A DNA stretch of 64,000 nt, taken from assembly GCA_025766275.1 (NCBI GenBank), contig JAFKAC010000105.1, forward strand, positions 1 to 64,000, in the 5' to 3' direction. A model generated the notes under the pieces. The model was not told the DNA's origin and did not search any database. It saw only the letters and a program-made list of their open reading frames with translations. Every line of letters begins with the position of its first letter. The first letter of the stretch is position 1. Both the position numbers and the translations under genes were made by a program. Source of the stretch: Lactarius indigo (taxonomy: Eukaryota > Basidiomycota > Agaricomycetes > Russulales > Russulaceae). Below are positions 11,190-21,360 of this stretch, piece by piece.

Positions 11190-11744
11190 AACAGACAGAG
11201 GATTTTCAAGAACAACAAGTTGATAGTTCATTACAGTCTGAAACCATACATTTTATACTACTGGGTTTTTGTTTTATTTGTAAATACAAGTCATAAGTAG
11301 TGGTGAGCCATCAAATACATGAGAACACGTCGTAAGGGTTGTAAAGTAAATATACTGTAGGGCCTCTCAACCAAGGCAAAAAGTCGTAGCTATCCATCAC
11401 AGGGTCATACAAAAATTGAGACCAAAGCTGAAACCGAACACGAGATACTGGAATTGAGGTTGCAAGCTAGAGGTGGTGTGTGGCCGCGCCCCTTGTGACA
11501 TTGGGCTCGGCGTGCTCGCACTTGATCTGAAGAAACATCCTAACAACGATGGTGATGAACAGAAACTGGAATCAGAATGGTATAGTAACAGCCGGAGGCT
11601 GTAGTCAAAAAATTAGAGCATGGGATTGCTTGTGCTGAGGCAAGACGACTCCCCCGGGCCATCAGCCTGGTACAGTCCAGACAGGATCCTGGTGCCACAC
11701 ACTCCCCCGTAAGTTGGGCTCACTGCACATTTCAGCAGATACTG
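11190..11744 (-). repeat. LTR-E (copia-type) LTR copy 1, decayed
   Basis: A core of about 550 bp is repeated in the same orientation at 12,425-12,957 (shared landmarks: TTTATACTACT, GGGCCTCTCAA, CGACTCCCCCGGGCCATC). This copy has lost most CpGs compared with copy 2. The layout resembles the Copia-1 LTR, hence the copia-type call and the minus orientation, which are inference. Confidence 0.5.
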
Positions 11745-12259
11745 TTTGATCTGTACAATCTATTACTTACCATTGCATCATATATGACATCACTGTACTT
11801 CTATGACATCATGTGTCCGGACTCTGCATTGTACTCAATGCCTTTGTTCTTTACTTAGCATTATCATTATTATGATGTCACTATGATATTACTTAGCTCT
11901 GGACTCTCCTTGTTCTCCCTTCCCTTGTTTTCAAAGCATCCACTCCCTTGTCCCTTTGTAGAACAATAGCACCTTTGTATTCTGTGACTAGCGTTACTTA
12001 TCTTGTACTACTGTCACCCTCTGTAGGAGTATAAGTAGAGTACCATGTACGCTCCTGGTCCACATCAGTTCTCACTGCTTGTGTGCCAGGTAAGCCTCTT
12101 GTCTCTCAATGTATATCATCAGTTCTCACTGCTTGTGTGCCAGACAACTTCTTGCTTCACTCTGCTTGCACTCCCTGTTGCTGCTTCCAGCCACCCTTGA
12201 TATCTCACCACAGTCTCCTTTGTCACTGTGAGTATCATCTCTATGTGTGCTGTTCATCA
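11745..12259 (+). repeat. LTR-A fragment (5' truncated) with leader duplication
   Basis: It matches the downstream part of LTR-A copies and ends in the family terminus CTGTTCATCA. It lacks the TGTTGATAAGTGA start. At 12,090-12,143 it carries the GT-AG intron-like duplicated unit (GTAAGC ... GTGCCAG) described under findings. Confidence 0.7.
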
Positions 12260-12295
12260 GACTTGAGTGCAAGAAGGAGGCAATCATAGACTTAG

Positions 12296-12957
12296 TAGAA
12301 GTGTAATAACGCGACAGGAGTGTGACGCGTTACACGTGACACGGAGGTGACACGCGGACCCGAGCTAGAACGAGAGGACGAGATGAGTGAGTCGAATAGA
12401 TAGTGAAGCGCAGCTGAAAGTCGGACGGATTTTCGAGAACAACAAGGTGATTGTACATTCCAGTCTGAATCCATACACTTTATACTACTAGGTTTTTTGT
12501 TTATTTGTAAATACGAGTCGTAAGTAATCACAAGCCATCAAACATGTGTGAGCGCGTCGTAAGGTAAGTATATCGTAGGGCCTCTCAATTGAGGCAAAAG
12601 GTCATAACTACTCATCATGAGATCATACGGAAACGAAGACCGAAGCCGAAACCGAACGTGGAACGAAGGAATTGAGGTTGCGAGTTAAGAGGGTATGTGG
12701 CCGTGGCCCTTGTGACGTCGGGCTCGGCGTGCTCGCGCTTGATCTGAGAACGTATCCTAACAACGACATTGATCAATACAAAGTTAAACCACACTGGTAT
12801 AGTAACGGCCGAAGGCCGTAGTCCAAAAATTAGTGTTGAGGATCGCTCGCGCTGAGGCGAGACGACTCCCCCGGGCCATCGGCCCGGTGTGGTCCTGACA
12901 GGATCCCGGTGCCGGACGCTCCCCCACAAGTCGGGCTCACAGCGCAATTCAGCAAAG
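12296..12957 (-). repeat. LTR-E (copia-type) LTR copy 2
   Basis: Second copy of the LTR-E repeat, rich in CpG and so younger-looking than copy 1. The two copies are direct repeats separated by an LTR-A fragment; no coding internal region lies between them, so they are probably independent solo LTRs or a collapsed element. Confidence 0.5.
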
Positions 12958-12959
12958 TG

Positions 12960-13252
12960 ATGCTCAAAGGCACATGTAGATGGAACACACACAGGTGTCT
13001 AGAGAAAGATGGGTTGAGGATGCTCACAGGCACCTGGCACAAAGGCTCTTTGTGAAGTAAAGATGTGAGACAATAGAAAGCAGTGATGATTCAAGAAGAC
13101 CAAGATGGCATATCTTGGTCTTCAATCTCCATCACTAAATACAATGTGAGATGGGCTTTGAAGTGCTGCCTATAACGTGTCCAATGAATTGTGTAAGTAA
13201 TGCAAACCCTAGTACTACTACTACTAGTATTAGGGTTGAGTCATATCATACA
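12960..13252 (-). repeat. LTR-D-like fragment related to the Gypsy-1/Gypsy-4 LTR
   Basis: It contains the same inverted repeat, AAGACCAAGAT ... ATCTTGGTCTT, at 13,098-13,124 that marks the Gypsy-1 and Gypsy-4 LTRs, followed by similar sequence (ACTACTACTACTAG near 13,215). It is cut by the LTR-B copy that begins at 13,253. Confidence 0.6.
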
Positions 13253-13833
13253 TGTCACACCCTAGCAGGGGTGTGGGTTCTGGAGGTTCTAGGTCACACA
13301 AGTACCAAGCAAAGACGTCTGTTGTCTTATTGCTATGAAGTACAAGTGGTAGGGGTGTGGCACGGTGTGCAGCACTACTCTGTAATGTAGGGCTCCTTGC
13401 CCGAAGTGTATAACACTTCTCTACACTTGATCTTGCTAGTGCACAGAGTCTAACAGGTGTGATGTGTTGATATAGTTCAACTGCAAAGACTTCAAAGTGT
13501 CCTGGTTAAGGACAGAGATAGGGGATGCACAAGAAGAGAGGATAAGATGAAGTCACACCAAAGTATGAAAGGCAAGGTTGCTAGATTGAAAATGAAGCCA
13601 AGTCTGGCTTCCTACAGTCTATGGTACAAGTTTATATAGGACAAGGTTCCAAACAACATAAACATAAGCCCACACAGTAGTAAAGAGACTAAATGGGTCA
13701 AGGGGATACTTGTATCAAAAGAAACAGTGCCACTAGTAATAGTAGCTCCTTTGGTAACAAGGCACAGAACAGAAGGAGAAAGAACATGATGGAGACATAC
13801 TGTAACTGAGGTCTGAAGCGTCAGATCATAACA
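13253..13833 (-). repeat. LTR-B solo LTR, full length
   Basis: Bounded by TGTCACACCC and GATCATAACA. It is the inverted counterpart of 10,640-11,078. No exact 5-bp target duplication remains. Highly CpG-depleted. Confidence 0.65.
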
Positions 13834-15045
13834 ATAATACAATGTCATTGTTTTTTTAATGGTAATATTTTTTTTTATTTGACATTATGTTTCACAAAGA
13901 AAAACCATAACAAAATCATATATGAAGTATCATGATAAATTTTAGGTTATTTATATTGTCACACTTCTGATGTATTGAATATTATATAAAGAATACAAAA
14001 ATAAAACTATGCCTTCTGTTACTGGTATAGTCACCAAAACTTTGAATGTAAATACCACTGGTAGATGAACACCAGAAGGCCAGCACAAGACCTCTTTCTC
14101 ACACTCTATGGCCCCAATAGCAAGGACTTGTTTATGATCTTGTCCATGATCAGATACATTAGGTCTTCACACAAAATGCAGTGATCAGTTTCTAAGATAC
14201 TTAAAAAGGCAGCAAAAAAAGAGAAGAAACATACATCTGAAGTGCAATCAGTCTCCATGCCCCCTCAGCAGACAGGCTCAGAAATGAGTCATATTGTCTG
14301 CATCCAAGTTTAGATGGTAGACCTTAATTTTGCATCCATCCCTTTCAACCAACAGTCATCTAGCCACTTGTACCTTATCAGGGGTACATTTGAAGACATT
14401 GCACAATATGCAGGTTCTACAGTAGACTAGGTCATCAAGATTGCCCATCTGCTGTGTGACCCACTTGGAAATGGATGTGTCTATGCTCACTCCACAGGCA
14501 CTCTGGAAATCTGATGGAACACCAATAGGGACATTAGCTAGGAAGAAGTCTCCTATGGTGATCCACTTCTCCCTAGTGATAAGTAGGCATAGGGTAGCAA
14601 TGTAGTGTACTACTTAGCTTACCTGTTTGTGAGGCAATGTATTTACAACTACTATAGTGTTCTGAGAACTGTCCTTTCATAGCATAACTTCAGTGGCTTA
14701 AATATATAAGGATCTGATCATAATATATCTAGTGTAACTAAATCTGAGCCTCTGATTGTTCTCAGTTGAATGCAATCACTGTTGTGATGTGTATTCATAG
14801 TGCCAAGGCCACAGCTCATCCATGTGGCTGAGCTGCCATCTTGAAGTTGGCCTGTGCCAATTGCTCAGCACAGTGGCCACACACTCACACTGTGGCTTCT
14901 TGATACCCAGGATTTACAAATTCACATCTGCCAATCCCATCACACTTTTCAAAGTATGTCTTTGGCAAAATCATTCAGCCACTATCCAGGGAATAGAGTC
15001 TAGTGCCACTGTATTCTGCAATCAACTTCAACAACATGATGAGGG
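13834..15045. other. Decayed DNA with a coding fossil on the minus strand
   Basis: 13,840-14,050 is AT-rich with T runs. At about 14,280-14,590 the minus strand reads as a plausible protein for roughly 75 codons (KWITIGDFFLANVPIG, then a cysteine-rich YCRTCILCNVFKC), with stops after it. It looks like a transposase or host gene fossil that I cannot assign. The rest shows nothing. Confidence 0.35.
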
Positions 15046-15601
15046 TGTTGATAAGTGACCCACATGCTCTTAGTGGCTCAAAGGACTTGCAGATATGGAC
15101 TGCTATAGATTAGATATATTGGACTTCTGTAGATTAGATTTGATCTGTACAATCTCAGACTTCTTTACTTATCTATGACATCACATGTACCATGACATCA
15201 TGTGGACTCCTCTGAATCAGTCATTGTACTACACCTTTGTTCTCTTCTTAGCTATATCTTTATTGTGATGTCAGTATGATATCATCTTAGTCTGGACTTT
15301 CTCTTGTTCTGCACTCCTTATTCTCCTTTTGTGTATTCCTCTTATCCCACATGTAGAACAATGTCCCTTGTACTCTGTGACCCTATGTTACATGCCTTGT
15401 ACTAGTGTCACCCCTGTAAACAGTATAAATAGTGTATCATGTATGCTCCTGGTCCACATCAGTTCCTTACTGCTCTGTGTGCCAGACCTCCTTGCTTCCA
15501 CTGCAACTCACCCTGCTAACCTCTGCTTCCAGCCACCCTTTATATCTCACCACAGTCTTCTAGTTCACTGTAAGTATGATCATTATGTGTGCTGTTCATC
15601 A
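15046..15601 (+). repeat. LTR-A solo LTR, full length, without leader duplication
   Basis: Starts TGTTGATAAGTGACC and ends GCTGTTCATCA; TATAAAT box near 15,423. Flanks GAGGG / GATGG may be a mutated 5-bp target duplication. Confidence 0.75.
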
Positions 15602-15732
15602 GATGGATGTGTGGTCTGTAAGAACTGGAACAGTCCTTAGTCACAGTAGAACAGAAGCAACTTTATTGTTATACCTGGAACAGTCTAATTGTATGGTTAA
15701 CATGGCAGTAAACTAGTTAATGGATGAGATAC
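15602..15732. other. Short spacer with a 27-bp motif repeated across Copia-1
   Basis: The motif CTTAGTCACAGTAGAACAG (and a few more bases) occurs here near 15,637 and again at about 28,975, on the far side of Copia-1. It is part of some older repeat; the last five bases (GATAC, 15,728-15,732) are the Copia-1 target duplication. Confidence 0.4.
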
Positions 15733-16319
15733 TGGTGAGGTTATAGGCGGCGCCGGAGTAGAGAAACGGTCACGTGCCAGTGACCGAAGTAGTACGAGAG
15801 GACGTTTGCAGGAGAAGTAAGTTGTGAGTTGGCGCGGGGATTTTTCGAGTCGCAAAAACACGGTTACATTCAATTGGAGCCCAATCTCAAGAGTAGTTAT
15901 AGGTACAAGTACAGTAGTATAGAACGAAATTTCAATAACTTTTTGGAGTGTTTTGTAAGGCTCATCGGAAACACGCACGGACCCTCGGGCATTTGTACAG
16001 TAATTCGGGGACGACACCGGACCACGAGACTGTCGCGCTTGCCTCTCATTCGAGGCTACAAAAATACAATCATGTAAGCGCGAGAACGTTCGAGAGAGTT
16101 AAATCATATCTGTATCATAGGCACATCATAGCTGCTATACGCAGCTTTCCAAATCTGCAAATCAAAGTAAACTAGATGATACAAGAAGGAACGAGACCAA
16201 AACGTTTCATTGCCCCTGAGGGGCATTCCAAAAATTGTCAGGCATGCGCCCTGAGGCCGAACGTGGTATGCGCGGACGCAACCGCCGCTCTGGCCTCTAG
16301 CGGAACAAATCCGCCATCA
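15733..16319 (-). repeat. Copia-1 3' LTR
   Basis: 587 bp, read on the minus strand as TGATGGCGG ... CCTCACCA. The polypurine tract TGAGGGGGAG lies directly upstream (16,320-16,329) and overlaps the Pol stop codon. Confidence 0.9.
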
Positions 16320-16326
16320 CTCCCCC

Positions 16327-19300
16327 TCAAGCGCGACGTAACCCGAGGGAGAGTACATGAAAATTTACCTTCCATTTGGGAAGGGCTTTGGTTAAAATGT
16401 CCGCTGTCATGTCGTCTGTCAGACAGTAAACAAGTTGTAGCGCGCCGCTCGCTACCACCTGTCGAATAAAATGGAATCGAATATCGATGTGTTTGGTACG
16501 GGCGTGATAATTGTCGTCCGTCGCGAGTCGTAGAGCCGCTTGATTATCACAATAAAGTGTTGTCGGCATCGTAAGGTTTGGGAATAGCTCGAATATGAGT
16601 CTTCGAAGCCAAATAGCTTCCTTTGCTGCGTGCGTTGTGGCGACGTACTTGGCTTCGGCTGTTGAGAGAGTAATTAGCTCCTGCTTTCGGGAACTCCAGG
16701 AGAGAGCGCCGCCGTCAATGAGAAAGACGTAGCCAGAGATAGCATGCCTATGTTCTTGCGCTGCTCCGTCTGCATCCGAAAAACCTATGACATCATGGCG
16801 TTCGCTGCCGTATGTCAGCTCAAGATCTCGTGTTCCAGCCAAATACCGGAAGATACGCTTCACTGCTTCCCAGTGAGCAATACCCGGATTGTCAAGGAAT
16901 CGGGAGAGCGTGGATACTGCGAAGCTGATGTCGGGTCGGGTTGTGACAGAGGCATACATAAGGCTGCCAATTGCTTCTCTGTATGGCGTCTTCTTCATTT
17001 TGGCGTCTTCGGCGGGACTTGTTGGGCAGTCGCCTCGGGAGTATTCAACTCCCGGCACTATGGGCGTGGTGTATGGCTTTGCGTCGGCGAGAGCGAACCG
17101 GATAAGGATAGAGTCGATATAAGATTTTTGAGAGAGGGAAATGGTTCTTGTTGAACGATTGCGCGTGACTTTGATACCTAGTAACCAGTGAACTGGTCCT
17201 AGATCAGTGAGCGCATAGCAATTGTTCAACTTATTTTTGTACTCAGCAATTAACTCTGCTGAGTCTCCGGTAAAGACGCAATCGTCGACGTGAATTGCAA
17301 GGATAAGGTGATGGCCTTTTATGCGAGCGCTGAACACTCCCGGATCCGCCTGCGAAGTGCGGAACCCAAGGTTAGCGAGAGCGCGGGCAAGCGTGTCGTA
17401 CCATCGTCTTCCCGCCTGTTTCAGCCCATAAAGCGACTTTCGAAGTCGCTTCACCGAATTCTCCCCCTGAGTATTGTATCCCGGTGGAGCTTGCATATAT
17501 ATTTCTTCTTTTTCGTCGAGTTCGCCATTTAAGTACGCGCCGTTGAAGTCGAACGACTCAATTTCCCAGTTGTTTCGCGCAGCAATTGCTAGTATGGTTT
17601 GAAAACTTGCGAGTTTTGCCACGGGTGAAAAAGTGTCGAAATAATCGACGCCGTAGACTTGAGTAAAGCCGCGAGCTACCAGGCGTGCTTTGTATTTTTC
17701 GATGTTGCCATCCGCCTTGCGTTTGATTCGAAAAACCCATTTCGAACCTATAATATTTTTGTTAGGTGGACGCGGAACCGTGTCCCAGGTTTCAGCTTTT
17801 TCGAGAGCAGCGAGTTCGCGGTCCATGGCCTCCTTCCATCGGGGCCAGTCTGGCCGCGCTTGCGCTTCGGTGAGCGTCTTTGGGTCGCTTCCCGCCTCTT
17901 GTATGGCTGCGGTGATGAGAGCGTCATGGTCTGCAGAATAGACGTAATCAGCCTCTTCAAATTCTTCACCTGTGACGCCCTCTCCAGCAGCAAGACGTTT
18001 GGCGTGATCTGATAGCTTTGGCAGACGCTCGGATTTGCGTGTTGGTTGTGTTACTTCAACACGCTTCTTTTTCTTTGGTGCGCGCGGCATTCGTCTAGAA
18101 GTAGTAGCTTCTTCTTCTTCCTTTTCATCGTCGGCCTCTTCTTCTCCTTCTTCTTCTTGACTGCCGTGTTCGGAAAATGGCTGCGGTGGGATAGTAGGTG
18201 GGAAATAAGAGGTCGATTGTTGTTGTGGGGCGAATGGAAGAACCGCGGGTTGCTTGAACGTAGGTCGAGGAGTGATAGTCACCGACTGTGGGACAGTAGG
18301 AATACTGCTGGCTGCCGGTACAAAAGGCGCCATAGGTACAGTCGGTGCTGCGGGTGTCGTTGTAGTAGCATGACCGGGAGGAGGGGTGTAGATAGTGACA
18401 GTGATGGGCACGAACTTTACATTCCTCTCAATGGAAATAGCATTCTTGCCCTGCCAATACACGCGATGAGCATGTGGACTGTCACTGTCAAAACCAATCC
18501 AACGAGCTTCGTTAGCCCGCGCGTCTAATTTTGAGCCCGTATCGTTATGGACCCAAACGCGCTGCCCCCATTCGGGCACCCCCCCTAGGTCAGGCTTTTT
18601 TCCATAAAGACGTTCATATGGTGTGACATTACCTAGGACCCGGGTTGTCATACGATTCTTGAGCCAGACAGCGAAGTTAATTGCTTCGCCCCATAAATTT
18701 TTCGGCAAATCGCTGGCTCCATGCAGCATGGCACGCACACGTTCGAGTAAGCGCCGATTGAGTGACTCCGCAACACCATTGTGTTGCGGCATATTGTGAG
18801 TAGTGAGACGATGTTCGGTTCCTTGATCTTGCAAGAACCGAGTGAAATCACCGCTGGTGTATTCGCCACCGCGGTCTGAACGAAGTCGTTTGATGTGTGC
18901 ACCATGCTGTGTTAGAGCCCATACGGCAAAAGTCTTGTAAGCCTCTAAAGTTTCATCTTTAGAGCGCAAGAGGGTAAGTCGGGTGAAACGAGTATGATCG
19001 TCTGTGAAGGTAACATAATATTTTCGGCCTCCAATGCTGAGTGTAGGTGAAGGGCCCCATAAGTCGGTGTGAATCTCTTCTCCGAATGCGCTTGCCAAAG
19101 GAGCCGTTCGTTCTTTACGAATAGTTTTGCGAGTTGCCTTAGCATATTCGCAAGAGTCGCAGAAGAGAGGAGAACCATCGTCTATTATATGTAGCCCAGT
19201 AACGGCGTTGGAGTGAATGAGGCTTCGGATTGTGTCAAATGACACGTGCCCAAGCCTGCGGTGGAGTGTGAGAATATTGACTTGTTCCAAAGCCGCGCCA

Positions 19301-20601
19301 GCCGTTAACGCGTGCTCGACCTTGTACAAGCTGTTGCCGGAAGCAGGAATGCTACCGACAATCCGATCTTGTTTTCCTATTTTGCAGTGATTGTCGTCAA
19401 AAGAAACTGAGTAGCCGGCTTTAGCAATGTGACCAATGGATACAACAGTAAGTCCCATTTTTGGCGCATAAAGCACATCTTTTAGCAGGACCGGAGTCAG
19501 TACATCCCCATTCGGGACTTCGATCTTCAAGTCGCCGATACCCTCAGCATAGAAAATGCGCTTGTCGGCAGCAGCGATGGGACGAGGGGTAATAGCTTGG
19601 TACGTGGCGAACTTGTGTCGGAATGGAGACATATGACGCGAAGCTCCCGAGTCATAGAGTTCGGCCTCTACCGCAAGTGCTCCGGGCTGTTCTTCGGCCA
19701 TCTTGAGTGGTGCTTGCGATTCTTCTGCGGCGCAATCTTCGTCCATTACTTCAACAACTGCCCATGCTTCGATATCTTCGTTTTGTTCGGCAACTGTTGC
19801 GACGCCGTCTTTCGCGCCGACTTTCTTCTTTGGCCCTTGGCCTTCTTTGCCGCCACCTTTTGCCCAACAATCAGTCTTCATATGACCTTTCTTGTGACAG
19901 TTGAAGCATTCAATGTCGCGCTTCTTCTTTTTGTTCTTCTGGGCTTCTGCGGCAAAAGCTTCAACTTGAGTGGTCTTGGGCTTGGCTTTACGGAGAAGAC
20001 GTTTATCGTACTCATCCGTGATGATGCGGATGACTGTTGCAGGGGTGATAGTAGTGAGGCTCATATCGGCATTGGTAGTAATGATGCTGATGTTAGCGTC
20101 ATATGAAGGGGGTAAGGACGCCATGAGCGTATTTGTATATTGTTCATCGCTGATGGTCTGTCCCATAGCCGCCAACTGCTCGCGAAAATTAGCGAGTGAC
20201 TCGAAATGAGCGCGTACGTCGTCATCTTCTCCGCACTTCGTATTTTGAAGCCTTCTTCCCAAGTCAATTAGCAAGTTTCTTGTCCGCCCCTCAAAGATTT
20301 TCTTCAACTCGTCCCAAACGGACTTCGCATCGGCACTGCCCTTGATGCGGTTGAAGACGCTGTCGGGTACGGATGCGACGATGAGCTGCCTCACTGCGGC
20401 TTCATCAATCTTCCAGCGCGCCTCGGGCTTCAGGCCTCCTACGTCGCCGGCATCCTTGTATGCCTGGGTTACAGTGGTGTCCGTCAAATGATCGGACCAC
20501 CCTCGCGTATCGAGCGCATACTTCATGCGGTCTCGGTACGTGACCCAATTTGACCCGTCGGCCACTAACTTGAGAATGTTGATTTTGTACTCGTCGTTCA
20601 T
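16327..20601 (-). CDS. Copia-1 Gag-Pol polyprotein
   Basis: A single 1,424-residue ORF makes all proteins needed for copia retrotransposition. In order: a Gag domain (residues 1 to about 220, start YKINILKLVADGSNW), a CCHC zinc knuckle near residue 235 (CFNCHKKGHMKTDC), aspartic protease (YDSGASRHM, near 315), integrase with the HHCC zinc site (HRRLGHVSFD ... CDSCEYAK) and DDE core, reverse transcriptase in the last third (VARGFTQVYGVDY; catalytic HVDD), and RNase H (GFSDADGA, STAEAKYVA, DNQAALRLA). The RT box reads HVDD instead of YVDD, as commonly seen in fungal copia relatives. No frameshift or internal stop is present, in contrast to Gypsy-3. The stop is 7 bp from the 3' LTR. Confidence 0.96.
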   Translation of the reverse strand: MNDEYKINILKLVADGSNWVTYRDRMKYALDTRGWSDHLTDTTVTQAYKDAGDVGGLKPEARWKIDEAAVRQLIVASVPDSVFNRIKGSADAKSVWDELKKIFEGRTRNLLIDLGRRLQNTKCGEDDDVRAHFESLANFREQLAAMGQTISDEQYTNTLMASLPPSYDANISIITTNADMSLTTITPATVIRIITDEYDKRLLRKAKPKTTQVEAFAAEAQKNKKKKRDIECFNCHKKGHMKTDCWAKGGGKEGQGPKKKVGAKDGVATVAEQNEDIEAWAVVEVMDEDCAAEESQAPLKMAEEQPGALAVEAELYDSGASRHMSPFRHKFATYQAITPRPIAAADKRIFYAEGIGDLKIEVPNGDVLTPVLLKDVLYAPKMGLTVVSIGHIAKAGYSVSFDDNHCKIGKQDRIVGSIPASGNSLYKVEHALTAGAALEQVNILTLHRRLGHVSFDTIRSLIHSNAVTGLHIIDDGSPLFCDSCEYAKATRKTIRKERTAPLASAFGEEIHTDLWGPSPTLSIGGRKYYVTFTDDHTRFTRLTLLRSKDETLEAYKTFAVWALTQHGAHIKRLRSDRGGEYTSGDFTRFLQDQGTEHRLTTHNMPQHNGVAESLNRRLLERVRAMLHGASDLPKNLWGEAINFAVWLKNRMTTRVLGNVTPYERLYGKKPDLGGVPEWGQRVWVHNDTGSKLDARANEARWIGFDSDSPHAHRVYWQGKNAISIERNVKFVPITVTIYTPPPGHATTTTPAAPTVPMAPFVPAASSIPTVPQSVTITPRPTFKQPAVLPFAPQQQSTSYFPPTIPPQPFSEHGSQEEEGEEEADDEKEEEEATTSRRMPRAPKKKKRVEVTQPTRKSERLPKLSDHAKRLAAGEGVTGEEFEEADYVYSADHDALITAAIQEAGSDPKTLTEAQARPDWPRWKEAMDRELAALEKAETWDTVPRPPNKNIIGSKWVFRIKRKADGNIEKYKARLVARGFTQVYGVDYFDTFSPVAKLASFQTILAIAARNNWEIESFDFNGAYLNGELDEKEEIYMQAPPGYNTQGENSVKRLRKSLYGLKQAGRRWYDTLARALANLGFRTSQADPGVFSARIKGHHLILAIHVDDCVFTGDSAELIAEYKNKLNNCYALTDLGPVHWLLGIKVTRNRSTRTISLSQKSYIDSILIRFALADAKPYTTPIVPGVEYSRGDCPTSPAEDAKMKKTPYREAIGSLMYASVTTRPDISFAVSTLSRFLDNPGIAHWEAVKRIFRYLAGTRDLELTYGSERHDVIGFSDADGAAQEHRHAISGYVFLIDGGALSWSSRKQELITLSTAEAKYVATTHAAKEAIWLRRLIFELFPNLTMPTTLYCDNQAALRLATDDNYHARTKHIDIRFHFIRQVVASGALQLVYCLTDDMTADILTKALPKWKVNFHVLSLGLRRA

Positions 20602-20682
20602 TGCAGCAATTATCCTCCCGTCTCACAACAAAGGTAAGTGTTCAAATATGAATAGGGGCTCGTACTGATTAATGGGCAGCAT

Positions 20683-20696
20683 CAGGGCCCATAACC
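20683..20696 (-). other. Copia-1 primer-binding site, half-tRNA(iMet) type
   Basis: Directly next to the 5' LTR end the minus strand reads GGTTATGGGCCCTG. This is complementary to the anticodon arm of initiator tRNA-Met (GGGCCCATAACC), the site used by Drosophila copia, whose primer is a 5' half-tRNA cut in the anticodon loop. Matching to the tRNA is from memory of the tRNA family, not a search. Confidence 0.7.
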
Positions 20697-20872
20697 TGGT
20701 GAGGTTATAGGCGGCGCTGGAGTAGAGAAACGGTCACGTGCTGGTGACCGAAGTAGTACGAGAGGACGTTTGCAGGAGAAGTAAGTTGTGAGTTGGCGCG
20801 GGGATTTTTCGAGTCGCAAAAACACAGTTACATTCAATTGGAGCCCAATCTCAAGAGTAGTTATAGGTACAA
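20697..20872 (-). repeat. Copia-1 5' LTR, part 1 (left of Gypsy-1)
   Basis: 176 bp, ending with the Gypsy-1 target duplication TACAA (20,868-20,872). The LTR resumes at 28,555. Confidence 0.9.
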
Positions 20873-21330
20873 TGTAACGCCGTCACGACGTTAGCTCGAC
20901 TTGAGCTTCGACAAGGCGACTTGGCGACTTAGCTAAGCACGCACGATGGCGTATGGCACGAAGGCGAACTCCAGATGTTCGAAGACACTGGTGAATATAG
21001 ACGGCTTCCCTCAGAGAAGCGTAGCGGACAGTTCAAAAGAAAGAGACAAGTAGTGACGATTGAAGAAGACCAAGATGGCGTATCTTGGTCTTCCGCAGCT
21101 ACCTTAAATACAAGAAAAGCAGGCTTTCAAGCGCTGCTATGAGTCACCGTATTGTAGCGTCCAACGTATCGCGTAAGTACCGCAATCCTAATACTACTAC
21201 TACCTGTACTAGGATCGAGTCATCTCCTAATCTCCTAACTCCTGTCGTAAACTCCGAGTCCGTGACTAATATACCTTACAGCCGTAGTCACAACCGGTAC
21301 AGTAAGGGTCCGACGCGCGCAACTGTAACA
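20873..21330 (-). repeat. Gypsy-1 3' LTR
   Basis: 458 bp, ends TGTTACAG ... CGTTACA on the minus strand. Contains the inverted repeat AAGACCAAGAT ... ATCTTGGTCTT near 21,067-21,093 and a TATTTAAG box. Confidence 0.92.
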
Positions 21331-21360
21331 TCACCCCCTTTTCAGCGTGAGACCCCAGAC

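Noticed and set aside
16744..20209. Plus-strand ORFs inside Copia-1
   Set aside because: Antisense shadows of the intact polyprotein.
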